Below, one piece after another: positions 1-10,264 of a stretch of DNA of 64,000 bases (its first letter is position 1; the number at the start of each line of letters is the position of its first letter). This stretch comes from Carya illinoinensis (taxonomy: Eukaryota; Streptophyta; Magnoliopsida; Fagales; Juglandaceae), in contig NC_056765.1 in assembly GCF_018687715.1 (NCBI RefSeq), positions 11,345,001-11,409,000 on the forward strand, in the 5' to 3' direction. The notes beneath the pieces are model-generated. The model saw only the letters and a program-made list of their open reading frames with translations. It made no database searches and was not told where the DNA came from. Both the position numbers and the translations under genes were made by a program.

Positions 1-119
1 ATAAACTCTCAATTCTCTTTCAACCCTTGCAGGAAGGTGGAAAAAGAATGCCGAAAATATTGTGGGCAGGTTAGACAAATAACTTGTATGTAACCAGCAA
101 CCCATGACACTTAGTTGGA

Positions 120-753
120 ATGGCAGTCACATTCTATGATGTCAACTCACCCTTTAGCCTGAAGAAACTTGACGATTACCTCCCTACTCGTAGTTACATT
201 ACAGGCTATCAAGCTTCCAAGGACTTTACTTACTGAATATGGAGCTATTTTGAAGGCTCCATCAGCTAAATACATTAATGTGTCTCAATGGTTCTTGAAC
301 ATTGATGCACTCTTGAGGATCTCTGGTGTTTCTGGAGAAGGATGTGGTGTCACTGTTGAGGGATCTGCTCCCATCACATGGGAGGCAATTGCAACCCCTC
401 CATTGCAAAAGACCCTAAGGCCTCAGCTGCAGAAGATGATGAGGGTGATGATGATGCATTTTTGGTGAGAAGACTGAAGAGGAGAATAAGGCTGTTGAAG
501 AACGTTTGGCTGCCATTAAGGCATCCGAAAAAAAGAAAGAGTCTGGCAAGTCCTCCGTTCTTTTCAATGTGAAGCCATGGGATGATGAAACTAACATAAA
601 AAAACTTGAAGAAGCAGTAAGAAGTGTTCAGATGGAAGGGCTATTTTGCAGAGCATCTAAACTGGTCCTGGTTGGGTATGGCATCAAGAAATTGCATATA
701 ATGCTTAAGATTGTGGATGAATTGGTATATGTTGATACTGTCATTGAGGAATG
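120..753 (+). pseudogene. eEF1B beta/delta (elongation factor 1B GEF subunit) intronless pseudogene, 3'-truncated
   Basis: The functional protein is the guanine-nucleotide exchange subunit that recharges eEF1A with GTP during cytosolic translation. The copy starts at ATG 120 (MAVTFYDVNSPFSLKKLDDY) and runs without introns through the N-terminal region, the acidic linker (AAEDDEGDDD), the GEEKTEEEN-like stretch and the start of the exchange domain (SSVLFNVKPWDDET, KLEEAVRSVQMEGL, VGYGIKKL). It is dead: TGA at 234-236 ends the first frame after 38 codons, and the frame then shifts at least three times (near 234, 400 and 460). The last roughly 20 residues of the exchange domain are missing. Homology stops at about 753, where DNA polymerase delta exon sequence begins with no poly(A) between. 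The lack of introns suggests a retrocopy (inference). Plant beta and delta paralogues cannot be separated here. Confidence 0.88.
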
Positions 754-1432
754 TCTATTATGATGGCATATAATTTATGTTATTGCACTCTGGTGATTGT
801 TCTGGCTATCATTTCTGTTTGCTACCAGGATTTTTTTGCTTGGAAACTATCCTATTATTTGACATGAGATAAGTTATAGTGTAGATGCTTTTATTGGAGT
901 AAAAACTAATTCCTAATTGTCTTTGTGAAGGTGACGCCAGAGAATGTTCGCAAACTTAACCTTCCCCCAGAATGTGTTAACAAAACTCGATCTGCTGAAA
1001 CATTTGTTAAATCCAATTTACAAAAGGTTAGTTTTTTAAAACTCTATTATATATATAAACATTATGGTAGACATGAGTGAATGATTGAATTTAATTAGTT
1101 TGTATACAATTTTATGTCCATTGTAATGATATAATGAGAATGCACAATGATAATATCTCAGGGAATACTTCCTGAAATTCTTGAAGAACTGATTACAGCT
1201 CGTAAGAGAGCAAAGGCAGATTTGAAGGTAATTACCTTTTACTTGTGTTTTACCTGCCATTATATAAACATTAGCATGCATTGCGATCAAGCTGTTTTCT
1301 TGGTGTTCTGTGCATGTAAATGATGTCCTCTCCACTTTTATTATAGGAAGCAAAAGATCCACTTGAGAAGGTTGTGCTAGATGGTCGACAGCTAGCCTTG
1401 AAGGTGAGCTTTGCATTTTTTATTTATTGAAG

Positions 1433-1811
1433 TGTTGCGCCCTAAAGCCGCCCAGAAATCACACCCACAATAGATAGAGACAATATTTAAGTAGTTCGGC
1501 AATTTGCCTACGTCCACTGAGCGGAAACACTATATTCAAAACAACTCTATCTCAAATGGCACACTACACACACTCTCTTGCTTCTCTCTCTCAATGGGAT
1601 GAATTTCCCTTCATATGACCTCTCCTATTTATAGGAGAAGCTCAACCCTTCTCCCTCCACATATGTGCTGGAATGCACAAGCTAGACACTCAATTAAAGC
1701 ACTTAGTGAGGAATATCATCATGTGAATTGGACACCACCAACACATGGGCACACATAGTGGATGGCACACATGGGGTGGGTGGATGGCACACATGGGGTG
1801 GTCCCTCAACA
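1433..1811 (-). repeat. Copia-1 3' LTR
   Basis: 379 bp, TGTTGCGCCC...CCTCAACA on the plus strand. Nearly identical to 6504-6882. Flanked outside by TSD TGAAG (1428-1432). Confidence 0.96.
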
Positions 1812-1828
1812 ATCACCCCCTCCACCCA
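1812..1828 (-). other. Copia-1 polypurine tract
   Basis: Immediately inside the 3' LTR the minus strand reads GGGTGGAGGGGGTGAT, the usual position and composition for the plus-strand DNA primer of an LTR retrotransposon. Confidence 0.8.
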
Positions 1829-1957
1829 AGTGTGCCACATTAGGATACTGCATTTTGTATCCTTCCAATGATTTCATCCCTTTATCGAAATGTTCGCTTG
1901 CCATGAGAGATCTCCGCTACCAAATGCGCCCTAAGGCGCCAATGCACCCGTGGCTGC

Positions 1958-4900
1958 TCAGCAGTATGAGATATTAATCAAGTCCAAACAGTGTTGGAAC
2001 TTGATCCCGGTGACGACCTTTGTCAACATATCTGCTGGATTATCTTCAGTGCCAATCTTCTGAAGTAGAATGTCCCCTTCTTCCAATATCTCACGTACGA
2101 AGTGGAAACGGACATCTATATGCTTTGTTCGAGAGTGATATACTTGATTCTTGGCCAGATGAATTGCACTCTGACTGTCACAGTAAACGGTAACCTCTTG
2201 CTGCTTAAAGCCCAAGTCTGTTACCAATCCCTGTAACCAAATGGCTTCTTTCACGGCTTCTGTTACAGCCATGTATTCAGCCTCAGTTGATGATAGTGCA
2301 ATTGTCGACTGCAAAGTTGATCGCCAACTAACTGGTCCTCCAGCCATAGTGAACACATATCCAGTTGTCGATCGGCGTTTGTCAAGATCACCTGCATAGT
2401 CTGAGTCAACATACCCAGTTACTAGACTATCTTCACTCTTCTCGAACTTCAAACCAATATCTACGGTTCCTAAAATGTACCGTAGAATCCACTTAGCCGC
2501 ATGCCAATGAGTCTTTCCAGGATTATGCATATAGCGGCTAATTAAGCTAACGGCCTGGGAGATATCAGGTCGTGTACACACCATGGCATACATTAAGCTT
2601 CCTACAACACTTGCATATGGGACATTTCTCATGTAGTCCCGCTCTTCATCAGTTTTAGGAGACTGCAATGCACTGAGCTTGAAATATGGGGCCATTGGAG
2701 TACTCACCGGCTTCGTCTTTGAGTCGATGTTGAAGCGTTGCAGTATTCTCTTCAGATACTGCTTCTGAGTAAGGTGAACTATACCTTTCACCCTATCTCT
2801 GCTGATCTCCATCCCCAGTATTCTTCGAGCTTCTCCCAGATCTTTCATGTCAAACTCACGACTTAACTGAGTTTTTAAGCGATCTATCTCCCCCTTGCTT
2901 TTGCATGCAATTAACATATCATCTACATATAAAAGCAAATAAATGAAAGATCCATCTGCAAGTTTTCTGAAATATACACAATGATCGTATTGGCAACGAG
3001 TGTATTTCAGATCCATCATAAAGCGGTCAAACCGCTTATACCATTGCCGAGGTGACTGCTTCAAGCCATAGAGAGACTTCTTCAGACTGCATACCCAGTT
3101 TTCTTTGCCAGCTTCTTTGAATCCTTCTGGTTGAGACAGATAAATCTCCTCTTCCAGATCACCATGCAAGAAAGCTGTCTTTACATCAAGCTGTGCTAAC
3201 TCCAGATCATATTGTGCAACCAAAGCTAGCAATATCCGAATGGATGAATGCTTCACAACAGGAGAGAATACTTCACTGTAGTCAATTCCCTCTGTCTGGG
3301 CGTAGCCCTTGGCTACCAACCTAGCTTTGTATCGCACTCCATTCTTAGCAGCTTGATCATCTTTCTGATTGAAGATCCACTTACAGCCAATTGTCTTCTT
3401 TCCTTTTGGAAGCGACACAAGCTCCCAAGTCTGGTTCTGGTGAAGAGACTGCATCTCTTCATTCATTGCCTTTGTCCATTCAACTTGTTCACTGGACTGT
3501 ATGGCTTCCCTGTAAGTGGTTGGGATCTCACCCCCTTCAGCTGGTAATGCATATGTCACATAGTCTGCATAACGTGACGGTACACATTTCTCTCTTCTCG
3601 GTCTGTTGGTTGCTATTGATTCAGGTTGTATTGGAGGTACTGTGACTGGACTATCAACCTCATCTTGTCCGTGCTCTCCATTTGTTTCTCCTGAATCCTT
3701 TCGAGTGAAAAACTCCACCTTTTGCGAATCACCAGGTGTTTCACTATCATGGCTGCATTCACGGGAATCTCTATGCTTATGTGACTTAAGCATCTCAGAT
3801 TCGTTGAAGGTAACATCTCTACTGATGATCACCTTTTTAGACTCTATGCACCAGAGTCTATACCCTTTTACACCAGTACTAAAGCCCAAGAATTTTGCTT
3901 TCTTGGCTCTAGGATCAAGCTTACTCTCTTTAGCATGATAGTAAGCAGGACATCCGAAAACGTGTAAAGAGTTATAATCAGTAGCATGTGTACCTCTCCA
4001 CATTTCAGTGGGTGTCTTCCCGTCATTGGCAGATGCGGGTAGTCGGTTGATGAGGTGGCAGGCATATGTCACAGCTTCAGCCCAAAATTGTTTACTGAAT
4101 CCAGCATCCAGCAACATACATCGTACTTTCTCTAGTAAAGTACGATTCATTCGTTCTGCCACACCATTCTGCTGCGGTGTACCTCGTACTGTGAAGTGTC
4201 TTACAATTCCCTCTCTCCGGCATACTTCCATGAAGGGATCTAAAGTGTATTCACCTCCATTATCAGATCTGAGCCGCTTGATCTTTCTGCCGGTCTGAGT
4301 CTCAACCATTTTCTTCCAATCAAGGAAGATTTGCAGCACTTCATCTTTATTCTTCATCGTATATACCCACACACGACGAGAATAATCATCTACAAAAGTT
4401 ACAAACCAATGTTTACCTCCCAAAGATGCATTTTGGGTAGGTCCCCAAACATCGGAGTGCACATAGTCAAGTATTCCCTGTGTATTGTGTACTGCGGTTC
4501 CAAACTTGATCCGCCTCTGCTTCCCCAATACACAGTGCTCACAGAAAGACAGTTTACCAGTCTTGGCACCTTTGAGTAAGCCTTGCTTCACCAGTGTTTG
4601 CAAAGCTTTTTCTCCTGCGTGTCCCATACGCATATGCCACAGACTGGAGGTGTCATTATCAGTCTCATCTAGCTTCTCACAGCCTGTGGAAGCTCTTCCA
4701 GCAACAGTACTTCCTTGCAAGAAGTACAAGTTTCCTCGCCTCAAACCTTTCATAGCCACCTGAACTCCCATTAGTACTTTGAGAGTTCCGTCTTCAATGG
4801 TGATTCTGAATCCCTTTGAATCCAGAGCTCCCAGTGAGATGAGATTCTTCCGCAAGTCCGGAATGTACCGAACTTCTGTCAGAGTCTTGACGCTACCATC

Positions 4901-5974
4901 GTGCAGCTTTAGCCGAATGCTACCTATTCCCTGAGTCTTACAGGCACTGTCATTGCCCATAAGTACTGTTCCACCTTCAATCTTTTTGAAGTCAGTAAAC
5001 CAGTCCCGATTGGGACACATGTGATAGGTACATCCGGAATCCATAATCCATTCATCGGAATGACAAATGGATGATGAACTTATCAAGGAAAAATCTGAAT
5101 CATCATCTCTGTCCACGACATTGGCTGTGGTGGGTTGATTCTGCTGTTGTCCCTTCAGCTTGGGACAATCCTTCTTCCAGTGTCCTTTGTTGTAACAAAA
5201 GGAACACTCGTCTCTGGCGAGATTTCTTCCAACTGATGGACCACGTGATGTGGCTCGGGTTTTCGATTGAAAACCTTTCTTCTTTCCGGGATACCTTGAC
5301 TGTGGTCTCCCTCTTGCTGTTAGCGCTTCACTTGATGTATCTTGTTGTACCTGTTTATCTTTTCTCCGGTACTCATTGCTAATTAAAGAGCTAGATACAT
5401 CTTCAAAACTAATCTTTTCCTTCCCATACAATAGAGTAGTAATCAAATGCTCATATGTATCAGGCAAGGAATTTAGCAAAAGTAAAGCTTTATCTTCATC
5501 TTCGATTTTAACATCTAAATTTAACAAATCAGCAAGAATTTGGTTGTAACTATTTAGATGTTCAGTCATTGAAATACCTTCACGAAATTGGAATCTGAAG
5601 AGCTTCTTCTTCAAGTGCAAACGGCTCTCAATGCTCTTCTTCATGAACTTATCCTCCAATTTCTGCCAAAGTACCCTAGCATCTGTCTCTCTCATGACAA
5701 AATACTTTTGTTCTTTGGTAAGACATAACCGGATTGTACTATAAGCTTGAGTATTAAGCTTCTTCCAACCCTGATCAGTCATATCGTCTGGCTTTCCTTC
5801 CAACGCAATATCCAACTCTTGTTGGATCAAAACGTCCATGACTTCACACTGCCACATGCCGAAGTTGCTTGTTCCATCGAACTTCTCAACTTCAAACTTG
5901 GCATTTGACACGGTGGACCAACGTCCAGAGCTACTAGCATTTTCAGAGCCCCTATCTCTTCCAGATCTTTCCAT
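1958..5974 (-). CDS. Copia-1 Gag-Pol polyprotein, intact (1338 aa)
   Basis: One uninterrupted frame encodes the capsid and all enzymes of the element, acting in a cytoplasmic virus-like particle before nuclear integration. Seen in order: gag (about 20-250, KFEVEKFDGTSNFGMW); CCHC zinc knuckle CSFCYNKGHWKKDC (about 257-270); aspartic protease with DSG (D about 312); pre-integrase zinc region (HMRMGH...CEHCVLGKQ); integrase core with D about 508 (HSDVWGP), D about 571 (SDNGGEY) and E about 607 (GVAERMNRT), giving D,D35E spacing; reverse transcriptase with YVDDML (D about 1018-1019); RNase H (DSDYAGD, SSTEAEYMA, DSQSAIHLAKN) and terminal ADMLTK. Every catalytic residue I can check is present. 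The start is the first ATG of the frame, about 515 bp downstream of the primer-binding site. Copia length is typical. Confidence 0.97.
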   Translation of the reverse strand: MERSGRDRGSENASSSGRWSTVSNAKFEVEKFDGTSNFGMWQCEVMDVLIQQELDIALEGKPDDMTDQGWKKLNTQAYSTIRLCLTKEQKYFVMRETDARVLWQKLEDKFMKKSIESRLHLKKKLFRFQFREGISMTEHLNSYNQILADLLNLDVKIEDEDKALLLLNSLPDTYEHLITTLLYGKEKISFEDVSSSLISNEYRRKDKQVQQDTSSEALTARGRPQSRYPGKKKGFQSKTRATSRGPSVGRNLARDECSFCYNKGHWKKDCPKLKGQQQNQPTTANVVDRDDDSDFSLISSSSICHSDEWIMDSGCTYHMCPNRDWFTDFKKIEGGTVLMGNDSACKTQGIGSIRLKLHDGSVKTLTEVRYIPDLRKNLISLGALDSKGFRITIEDGTLKVLMGVQVAMKGLRRGNLYFLQGSTVAGRASTGCEKLDETDNDTSSLWHMRMGHAGEKALQTLVKQGLLKGAKTGKLSFCEHCVLGKQRRIKFGTAVHNTQGILDYVHSDVWGPTQNASLGGKHWFVTFVDDYSRRVWVYTMKNKDEVLQIFLDWKKMVETQTGRKIKRLRSDNGGEYTLDPFMEVCRREGIVRHFTVRGTPQQNGVAERMNRTLLEKVRCMLLDAGFSKQFWAEAVTYACHLINRLPASANDGKTPTEMWRGTHATDYNSLHVFGCPAYYHAKESKLDPRAKKAKFLGFSTGVKGYRLWCIESKKVIISRDVTFNESEMLKSHKHRDSRECSHDSETPGDSQKVEFFTRKDSGETNGEHGQDEVDSPVTVPPIQPESIATNRPRREKCVPSRYADYVTYALPAEGGEIPTTYREAIQSSEQVEWTKAMNEEMQSLHQNQTWELVSLPKGKKTIGCKWIFNQKDDQAAKNGVRYKARLVAKGYAQTEGIDYSEVFSPVVKHSSIRILLALVAQYDLELAQLDVKTAFLHGDLEEEIYLSQPEGFKEAGKENWVCSLKKSLYGLKQSPRQWYKRFDRFMMDLKYTRCQYDHCVYFRKLADGSFIYLLLYVDDMLIACKSKGEIDRLKTQLSREFDMKDLGEARRILGMEISRDRVKGIVHLTQKQYLKRILQRFNIDSKTKPVSTPMAPYFKLSALQSPKTDEERDYMRNVPYASVVGSLMYAMVCTRPDISQAVSLISRYMHNPGKTHWHAAKWILRYILGTVDIGLKFEKSEDSLVTGYVDSDYAGDLDKRRSTTGYVFTMAGGPVSWRSTLQSTIALSSTEAEYMAVTEAVKEAIWLQGLVTDLGFKQQEVTVYCDSQSAIHLAKNQVYHSRTKHIDVRFHFVREILEEGDILLQKIGTEDNPADMLTKVVTGIKFQHCLDLINISYC

Positions 5975-6488
5975 TTGAATTTAGAAACTTTAGACACAAA
6001 ATTTCAAAATTCTAACCGTACGGATGAGTCCGGAATGATCCAAATAGTTGGAAAGCACTATTTGATCGTTGAAATCGGACTCCGGATGGCTTAGATCAAG
6101 CCCAAAATGGATCTGAAAAACGGACGGTTCTGATCTGTCTGGCGCGTGAGATGCACGCTCCAACTTCTAGAGGCGCGTGCGGGCTCCTCCGGTGTTCGTT
6201 TTCGATGCCGTTTGCGGCAACGGATCCGTCTTGACGAGAGGAACGTTGTGGTGTGATCAAAAGTTGATTCCGATCAACTGCAATTTTCTGGGTAGCACGA
6301 ACCGAAGCTCTGATGAATTTTTACGGTAGAAATGAATAGTACCACACTAAGTCAGTTCCCAGGAAAGATTGGAGGGTCACAATGGACACGCTTAAAATTT
6401 TCAATCTCCTAGACAGAACCTCCTTAGACTGTACGTATCCACACTACCACAAAAATCCACCCCCTAAAAAAAAAAAAAGAGCCTAATT

Positions 6489-6501
6489 GGCTCTGATACC
6501 A
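6489..6501 (-). other. Copia-1 primer-binding site (initiator Met-tRNA)
   Basis: The minus strand reads TGGTATCAGAGCC two bases inside the 5' LTR, complementary to the 3' end of plant initiator Met-tRNA. Confidence 0.93.
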
Positions 6502-6503
6502 AT

Positions 6504-6882
6504 TGCTACGCCCTAAAGCCGCCCAGAAATCACACCCACAATAGATAGAGACAATATTTAAGTGGTTCGGCAATTTGCCTACGTCCACTGAGCGGAAACA
6601 CTATATTCAAAACAACTCTATCTCAAATGGCACACTACACACACTCTCTTGCTTCTCTCTCTCAATGGGATGAATTTCCCTTCATATGACCTCTCCTATT
6701 TATAGGAGAAGCTCAACCCTTCTCCCTCCACATATGTGCTGGAATGCACAAGCTAGACACTCAATTAAAGCACTTAGTGAGGAATATCATCATGTGAATT
6801 GGACACCACCAACACATGGGCACACATAGTGGATGGCACACATGGGGTGGGTGGATGGCACACATGGGGTGGTCCCTCAACA
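6504..6882 (-). repeat. Copia-1 5' LTR
   Basis: 379 bp, TG...CA, paired with 1433-1811. As the 5' LTR on the minus strand it should carry the element promoter. The outer edge is followed by TSD TGAAG (6883-6887). Confidence 0.96.
6696..6705 (-). promoter_or_regulatory. Probable TATA box of the Copia-1 LTR promoter
   Basis: The minus strand reads CTATAAATAG roughly mid-LTR, a good plant TATA box in the expected place for a U3/R boundary. The 3' LTR has the same motif near 1626-1635. Confidence 0.65.
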
Positions 6883-8287
6883 TGAAGTTCTGTGGTAGTT
6901 TCGTGTGCTCACCATTCAGGAATAGTCAGTTACCATGCATTTTAAGTTTTCTGATGTCTTCGCTTTGTTTTCAGATAAGTGCAAATTCTGTATATGGATT
7001 CACTGGAGCTATTGTCGGTCAGTTACCTTGCTTAGAGATATCTTCAAGTGTTACAAGCTATGGTACAGTTAAAATCTGGTTAATCTCTGCATGAGCTAAA
7101 ATGCTAATAATTTTGAGTTCTAATTGTTTGCATGGTTTGGCTGCTATGTAAAGGTCGACAAATGATTGAGCGCACCAAAAAACTTGTCGAAGATAAATTT
7201 ACAATGCTTGGGGGCTACGAACACAACGTTGAGGTATTTTGTGTAGACTTTTCTTTTCTAATGGTGAATAATACTCCAATCAAGGGCTATGCATGGTATG
7301 TCTGTCGTTGACGTAGCTTGGATTCCAGGTGTCTTATATGTGTGTTAATTCACTTTTTTCCTGGGGATGATAATTCACAAAAAGTTTATACCTTTCTAGG
7401 AGATGTTCTAAGATTACATGAATAATCCATTCTCGTTATTTTATGGAGAATTAGTATGAGATAGTAAAGAAATATTGAAGTAGAATGGTTCTGGTGGCAT
7501 TATGGTTTGGGATTGATGAAAACGATTGTCTTATTTTTTTAGAAGTACTATTCTATGGAGAATCAATATGAGGATGTGGAACCCATATGAGCTTAAAGAA
7601 ATTTTTGGTCTTTCTTAGGCTTTATTGCTGCTTTCTATTCACTCTTGAGTGATTTTAGGGTGCCTTGTCCTGTTTTTGAGTACATATGCACAATGAGATG
7701 CAACTACTGCACATTGTATTTGCCTTCATTTTGGGAATTGAAGTTTTGCATTAGGAATGAATGATGCACGTCATTGTTCTCTCTATACATATATGGATGG
7801 AATTAGTAGTATGATTTTGTTAATGCCCATGGCCTTTCCATTTATCATTATTCTTGTTTTCTTTAATACCTTTGTCTCTTCAAACATGGATTGAATTAGT
7901 AATTGTATGGTATCAGGTTATATATGGGGACACAAATTCAGTTATGGTATAATTTGGGGTTGACACTGTGGAGGCTGCCATGAAGTTGGGGAGAGAAGCA
8001 GCTGGATATATTAATGGGACTTTCATTAAAGTAAAGAATTTATAAAAATTCCATTGTTCTTGATTCTTCTTTTATCTCACATAGCAGCTTTGCAATTGAC
8101 GTCACACCAAGTCTTTGGCATCAGTTCAGAATATGATTCCAACAAGATATAAGAAAGAGTCTGCCTTGCTCAAACATTTCTCAAATCGCCTTTATCTTTG
8201 TGTGGAATCAAACATTTTCAATACAATATTTAAAATAAATCTCAACAAATCCTTATCAAGCTATAACAACTTAGTTGTTTGTGCAGG

Positions 8288-8450
8288 ATCATTATAATTT
8301 GGCCAAATGCTATGACTCTTATGACTTTGACGAGAATAGTGCTCTAGCTGATTAATATTTACTTATCAATGCATATGTGGATATAGTGAATGGTACTATT
8401 CATTCACCTGGATGCAACTTCCATGTTGTTAATTTAGTTTATTGGATTTC
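8288..8450 (+). other. Unassigned exon-like segment inside the POLD1 pseudogene
   Basis: After a good acceptor (ttgtgcag, ending 8287) the sequence reads DHYNLAKCYDSYDFDENSAL, then one stop (TAA about 8357), then a further open stretch in the same frame including INAYVDIVNGTIHSPGC. Base composition is less AT-rich than the flanking intron. It does not belong between the neighbouring POLD1 exons (FIK and PIKLEFEK), which should be directly adjacent in the protein. I do not recognise the source family. It may be a captured exon of another gene or chance. Confidence 0.3.
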
Positions 8451-9080
8451 TTTGAAAAGGGAAATTTTCAAAGCAAAGGAATTAATGCATTTATCCCATA
8501 TATTTTAGTTACAAACTTCCAAAATTGCCCTAAAACGAGGGTTACATGGAATATTAGAAAAATGCTTTGACTTCTTTGGGATGGACATAATGTAAAGCAA
8601 ACAATTTATTGTGGTACACATGGAGTAAAAAAACTTATGTGGTTCCAATTTTCTTGTATGCTTATTCTTATAATGGATTCTCTGTTTTTAGTTTCTTTGG
8701 TGTTTCAGTTCGTGAAGCCTATCAAACTGGAGTTTGAAAAGGTTTATTATCCATATCTCTTGATTAGCAAGAAGAGATATGCCGGTTTGCTATGGACAAA
8801 TCCAGACAAGTTTGACAAAATGGACACTAAAGGTAATGTAAGAGTTCCTCAAGTTTGTGATTCTCTCCCTTTTTTTAATGTCAACTTTCAAGCTTCCCTT
8901 TTGTTACAGGTATTGAAACTGTTCGAAGAGACAATTGTTTGTTAGTCAAAATCCTTAAATGAGTGCCTACACCAAATTCTTATTGACCAGGACATTCCTG
9001 GGGCAGTCCAGTATGTGAAGAATATTAGTGCAGATCTTCTTATGAACCGCATGGATTTGTCACTATTGGTTATCACTAAG

Positions 9081-10264
9081 GTCGGAAAAATAAGAAGATC
9101 CATGAACTAGAGTAAACGTTTAGATGAAAAGAAGTGATTCATGTATTTGGGGTATTCATGTACTTGGGTGTTGGTGTACTAGGGAAGTTCATGTATTAGA
9201 ATAAATGCTAGGTACTGAATCTACAAGCCTATAAATACCTATGTATGCATTAGCACAAAGTAAGCCACTTGAGAAGCAATCCACGGAGAAAAAATTTCCA
9301 AAACAGTCTCTCCTCTCTTCCAAAGAGAATAGAATATCTGTTTCACTCCTCCAACAGATACATGCTTGAAAATCTTAATAGTTTGATGAAAATCTTTACA
9401 TTTTGATTGTTTCATTGCTCTGTTGGTTAAGAAGAATAAGTTTGTGTATACATACCGCAGTGCATTGGACATGTTAAATTACAAAATTAAAACTAAAAAT
9501 GTAATTAATAAGCTATATATAAGTATGGATACTAATCTCCAGATTGAGCACATGGCAAGAAATCAATGTAAAAGATGCATGTATCTTCCACACCGACTTG
9601 CAAATATATAAAGAACTCATTGGATAAAGTTATGGTAAATTTTATTTTGGGCTAAGACCTATAGAAAATCCATGTGGAGTGTGAGCGGCACATTCTTGAG
9701 ATTAAGCTTTAAAATTATTCATATTCAAGCAAGCATACGCATCAAGAAAATCAGAACAAAGACAATATTATAATCAGAACCATGCATTTTTCACAACTTG
9801 TCCTCCTATTTCTATTAACTTGGACAAGCACTTATTGATTGATTGTGTATCTTGAATACACTCTCTTGATCTATATGCTGCAACTCTATCTAGGAGGAAA
9901 TTAGTTGGGGACTGATATATACTAACATAAGATGTAGTTGCTTACAAGAGCATGCAACTGTGTACAGAGTGCTTGCAACCACGCTAGTATGTATATATGT
10001 ATATATATAGGCATATAAAATATTATGCCATTAAGATGCATGCATGGATTGCAATTGATCTTGAGCTAATTCCACACTACACTAAAAGAATGCTGTCTTA
10101 ATTAAGTCTCAACTCTAGGATATGGTTGAGTTAATTAAGTCACTAAAATTAATTTAAAAAGAAAAAAAAAAACAAAAACCTTCACCAAACTGAAAATTAT
10201 ATGTAAACAACTCAAGTACGAATATGTCAATTTTTTGTTCACATTTTGCACAGACACAATTCAT
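9081..10264. other. AT-rich stretch without recognised gene
   Basis: Follows the last POLD1 exon. It holds a CCTATAAATACC motif near 9228-9239, which could be an old promoter or LTR remnant, and a TA-rich run near 9990-10010. No coding similarity was seen on either strand. The N-terminal exons expected for the terpene synthase at 11.6 kb were not found here. Confidence 0.5.

Larger units (their letters stand above)
1433..6882 (-). mobile_element. Copia-1: complete Ty1/copia LTR retrotransposon
   Basis: A 5450-bp element on the minus strand with two 379-bp LTRs (1433-1811 and 6504-6882), both TG...CA, and a 5-bp target duplication TGAAG at 1428-1432 and 6883-6887. The LTRs differ at only three positions that I can find (two near the TG end, one about 60 bp in). 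It has a primer-binding site next to the 5' LTR, a polypurine tract next to the 3' LTR and one uninterrupted gag-pol frame. It lies in an intron of the POLD1 pseudogene, antisense to it. Domain order protease-integrase-RT-RNase H defines copia; the protein resembles the Tnt1/Tork-type group (lineage is an inference). All parts needed for autonomous transposition appear present. Confidence 0.97.
754..9080 (+). pseudogene. POLD1: DNA polymerase delta catalytic subunit (POLD1) gene fragment, intron-bearing, inactivated
   Basis: POLD1 is the replicative B-family polymerase in the nucleus. This piece covers only the middle and end of the polymerase domain. Exons: 754-792 (IMMAYNLCYCTL), 931-1026, 1162-1227, 1347-1403, 6975-7062 ([12 protein letters not shown], motif B side), 7154-7233, 7917-8030, 8718-8832 ([20 protein letters not shown]) and 8910-9080. 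Most introns keep GT...AG ends. The N-terminal 3'-5' exonuclease domain and the C-terminal zinc fingers are absent. It is inactive: the metal-binding motif C reads GDTNS instead of GDTDS (AAT at 7935-7937), a TAA at 7950-7952 interrupts the same exon, and a frameshift falls near 8952 after LLVKIL. Copia-1 sits in the intron between exons ending 1403 and starting 6975. The first exon begins abruptly at the eEF1B junction. Identity is secure; the fragment is too short to be a working gene. Confidence 0.92.

Noticed and set aside
1036..1416. 126-codon minus-strand open frame
   Set aside because: Antisense to POLD1 exons and introns whose plus-strand coding is clear.
3248..4763. Plus-strand frames within Copia-1
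   Set aside because: Shadows of the intact minus-strand polyprotein.
9228..9239. TATA-like CCTATAAATACC as a gene promoter
   Set aside because: No coding sequence follows within a plausible distance; at most an old LTR remnant.
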